A DNA stretch of 64,000 nucleotides from Psychrobacter sp. AH5 (lineage in GTDB: Bacteria; Pseudomonadota; Gammaproteobacteria; Pseudomonadales; Moraxellaceae): assembly GCF_040371085.1 (NCBI RefSeq), contig NZ_JAMBMT010000001.1:1798001-1862000 (forward strand), written 5' to 3'. This document shows positions 62,774 to 64,000 of the stretch, piece by piece (the stretch's first letter is position 1; every line of letters starts with the position of its first letter). The notes under the pieces are model-generated. The model had not been told where the DNA came from. It searched no databases and saw nothing but the letters and a program-made list of their open reading frames with translations. The translations under genes were made by a program, and so were the position numbers.

Positions 62774-64000
62774 CTATTGCTGTCTCAAAATTTCAGCGAC
62801 TTCAATCGTAGCTCGTGCTACTTCAAAGATATCTTCTGCCGTAATTGGCGCTTCTTTTCCTTCCCGAATACTTTCAACAAAAGCGGCAGCGCAAGCGTCT
62901 TGTCCTTTGTCTTGGCGCATCAAATTCATCGCTTTGAAATCAGGCCAACCAAAGCCCTTGAGCTTGCGGAAGTTATCTAACTGTAAAACGCGACCTGCTG
63001 TGAACACTTCTATTCTTTCTTTGGGAAAGCTGGCTGCACCATTTGCTAGATAAAGAATAGTACCGAATGAGCCGTCTTCAAATCCTAAGGTGATAGAGGC
63101 TTTGTCTTCTAAGACGGCAACACTATTGGTTTCGCCCATGCGACGTGCTTGGATAGAGACAATTTTTGAACCTGCAAGAAAACGCATTAAATCTATAAAA
63201 TGGCACGCTTCACCAATAATGCGTCCACCACCGACATCATTATCTTGTGTCCAATGATCGGCAGGGATTTCACCCGCATTCATAGTCATGATAAAGCTTT
63301 TTGGTTCACTCACACTATCAAGTAGAGACTTCATTTTTTGAACTTGTGGCGCAAATCGACGATTAAAACCAACCATAATACGACTAAATTGTTCAGTCTC
63401 AATATTCTTATTATAAATCGCTTCGATGCTATCAACTTCTGCAAGCGTTAGCGCTAGAGGCTTTTCTACAAAGACATTTTTATGCGCTGACAATGCCTTC
63501 TGTACAAATTGCGCATGACTGTTATGACGGGTAGCAATCGTGACGGTATTGATGTCTTTATTAGCCAGTAACGCGTCTACATCGGTAGATGCTTCAGAAA
63601 ACCCTGTCTTTGCACCATGAATAACACCATTGATACCACCCGATGTCACGATCGTATGTAGCTGTGCAAAAGCACCTTTAAATGCTGGTATTAAAATTCT
63701 AGAAGCATAGTTTCCCGCCCCAATAAAGCCAACGACTGCATTTTTTGGTTCAATATTGATAGGACGTAACACTACTTTTGTATCTAAACGTGTTTCTACT
63801 TCTGACTCATAGCTTAGTAATATACCTAAGCCTGATTTATCCTCTGTTAGAGATTCATAAGCCTTAGCCGCCTCTTCAAACTCAAAGCGATGTGTAATGA
63901 GGCTGTCTACATTAAGAGTACCCGCTTCCATCATATCTAACACAGCGACAAAGTTACGTTGCTCAGTCCAACGAACAAAACCTAAAGGATAATCCTGCCC
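62774..64000 (-). CDS. Bi-domain oxidoreductase: zinc-alcohol-dehydrogenase-like plus Gfo/Idh (5' end cut by window edge)
   Basis: The frame is open from position 64000, so the N-terminal part is outside the window. The visible first stretch (about 63820-64000) reads DYPLGFVRWTEQRNFVAVLD, then HRFEFEEAAKAYESL, the end of a medium-chain dehydrogenase/reductase domain. The following Gfo/Idh domain has the Rossmann GFIGAGNYASRILIPAF, VFVEKPLAL and GGRIIGEACHFIDLMRFLA. This fusion is known from O-antigen and capsule loci and is probably a sugar-modifying redox enzyme. An in-frame GTG at 63943 is not the real start because the frame continues upstream with family-like sequence. Confidence 0.9.
   Translation of the reverse strand, partial: GQDYPLGFVRWTEQRNFVAVLDMMEAGTLNVDSLITHRFEFEEAAKAYESLTEDKSGLGILLSYESEVETRLDTKVVLRPINIEPKNAVVGFIGAGNYASRILIPAFKGAFAQLHTIVTSGGINGVIHGAKTGFSEASTDVDALLANKDINTVTIATRHNSHAQFVQKALSAHKNVFVEKPLALTLAEVDSIEAIYNKNIETEQFSRIMVGFNRRFAPQVQKMKSLLDSVSEPKSFIMTMNAGEIPADHWTQDNDVGGGRIIGEACHFIDLMRFLAGSKIVSIQARRMGETNSVAVLEDKASITLGFEDGSFGTILYLANGAASFPKERIEVFTAGRVLQLDNFRKLKGFGWPDFKAMNLMRQDKGQDACAAAFVESIREGKEAPITAEDIFEVARATIEVAEILRQQ

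Overview
The window reads as chromosomal DNA of a Psychrobacter-like gammaproteobacterium (Moraxellaceae). I infer this from gene content and order, not from a database search: ubiE-ubiJ-ubiB, pilS-pilR, pgk and fba beside ruvAB, rsgA/orn divergent, grxC-secB, scpA-scpB, a META/DUF4377 lipoprotein, paired small Moraxellaceae-type proteins, and an Acinetobacter/Psychrobacter-style capsule locus ending in wzi. Base composition is moderate. There is no prophage, CRISPR array, rRNA or tRNA gene that I can see.

Layout. Positions 1-2.7 kb hold a PiT-family phosphate transporter (cut by the left edge) and a two-domain PPK2 polyphosphate:AMP phosphotransferase. From 2.9 to 8.2 kb there is a tandem pair of uncharacterised paralogues, then the ubiquinone genes ubiE, ubiJ and ubiB. 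An FAD-linked D-lactate/glycolate-type dehydrogenase follows (8.3-9.8 kb). From 9.9 to 14.9 kb the minus strand carries pgk, a small alanine-rich lipoprotein, fba, ruvA and ruvB. From 15.2 to 26 kb come a DksA-like zinc-finger protein, thiE, a PBP7-type endopeptidase, gacA, pilS-pilR, ctpA and gpmI.

At 26.1 kb there is a well-supported 6S RNA gene with its own promoter and terminator. Next are fxsA, ruvC, a META/DUF4377 lipoprotein, a GST, a 1-Cys peroxiredoxin, glnS, a cyclophilin that appears to have two translation starts, lpxH, orn, rsgA, a rhodanese, grxC, secB and adk (26.4-39.5 kb). The distal cytochrome c maturation genes ccmF, ccmG, ccmH and ccmI fill 39.7-44.3 kb on the minus strand, followed by a DUF445 membrane protein. 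A 1.2-kb IS200/IS605-type element carrying only tnpB sits at 45.9-47.1 kb, with a predicted omega-RNA end. Then come mrdA (PBP2), rsmD, rplM-rpsI, an LpxL/HtrB-type acyltransferase, trpS, scpA and scpB.

The right end (55.6-64 kb, minus strand) is a surface-polysaccharide locus. It has a bi-domain oxidoreductase (cut by the right edge), a heparinase-like protein, a GT4 glycosyltransferase, a PglC-type initiating phosphoglycosyltransferase, a PglD-type acetyltransferase, a DegT-type aminotransferase and Wzi. The last group fits synthesis of an acetamido-sugar (bacillosamine-type) lipid-linked primer and anchoring of the finished capsule.

The most notable items are: a TnpB whose usual RuvC-II glutamate is missing, with a candidate replacement next to the zinc finger, plus matching hairpins at both element ends and a readable candidate guide; a cyclophilin with a lipoprotein start and a strong internal cytoplasmic start; long low-complexity N/S/T/Q insertions in conserved proteins (UbiE, PilR, CcmH, FxsA); a DksA-like protein with a Cys3-His site and an inverted repeat over its promoter; a scpA start with no leader and a TTG codon; and two intergenic repeat elements bounded by GTAGGGTG...CACCCTAC.
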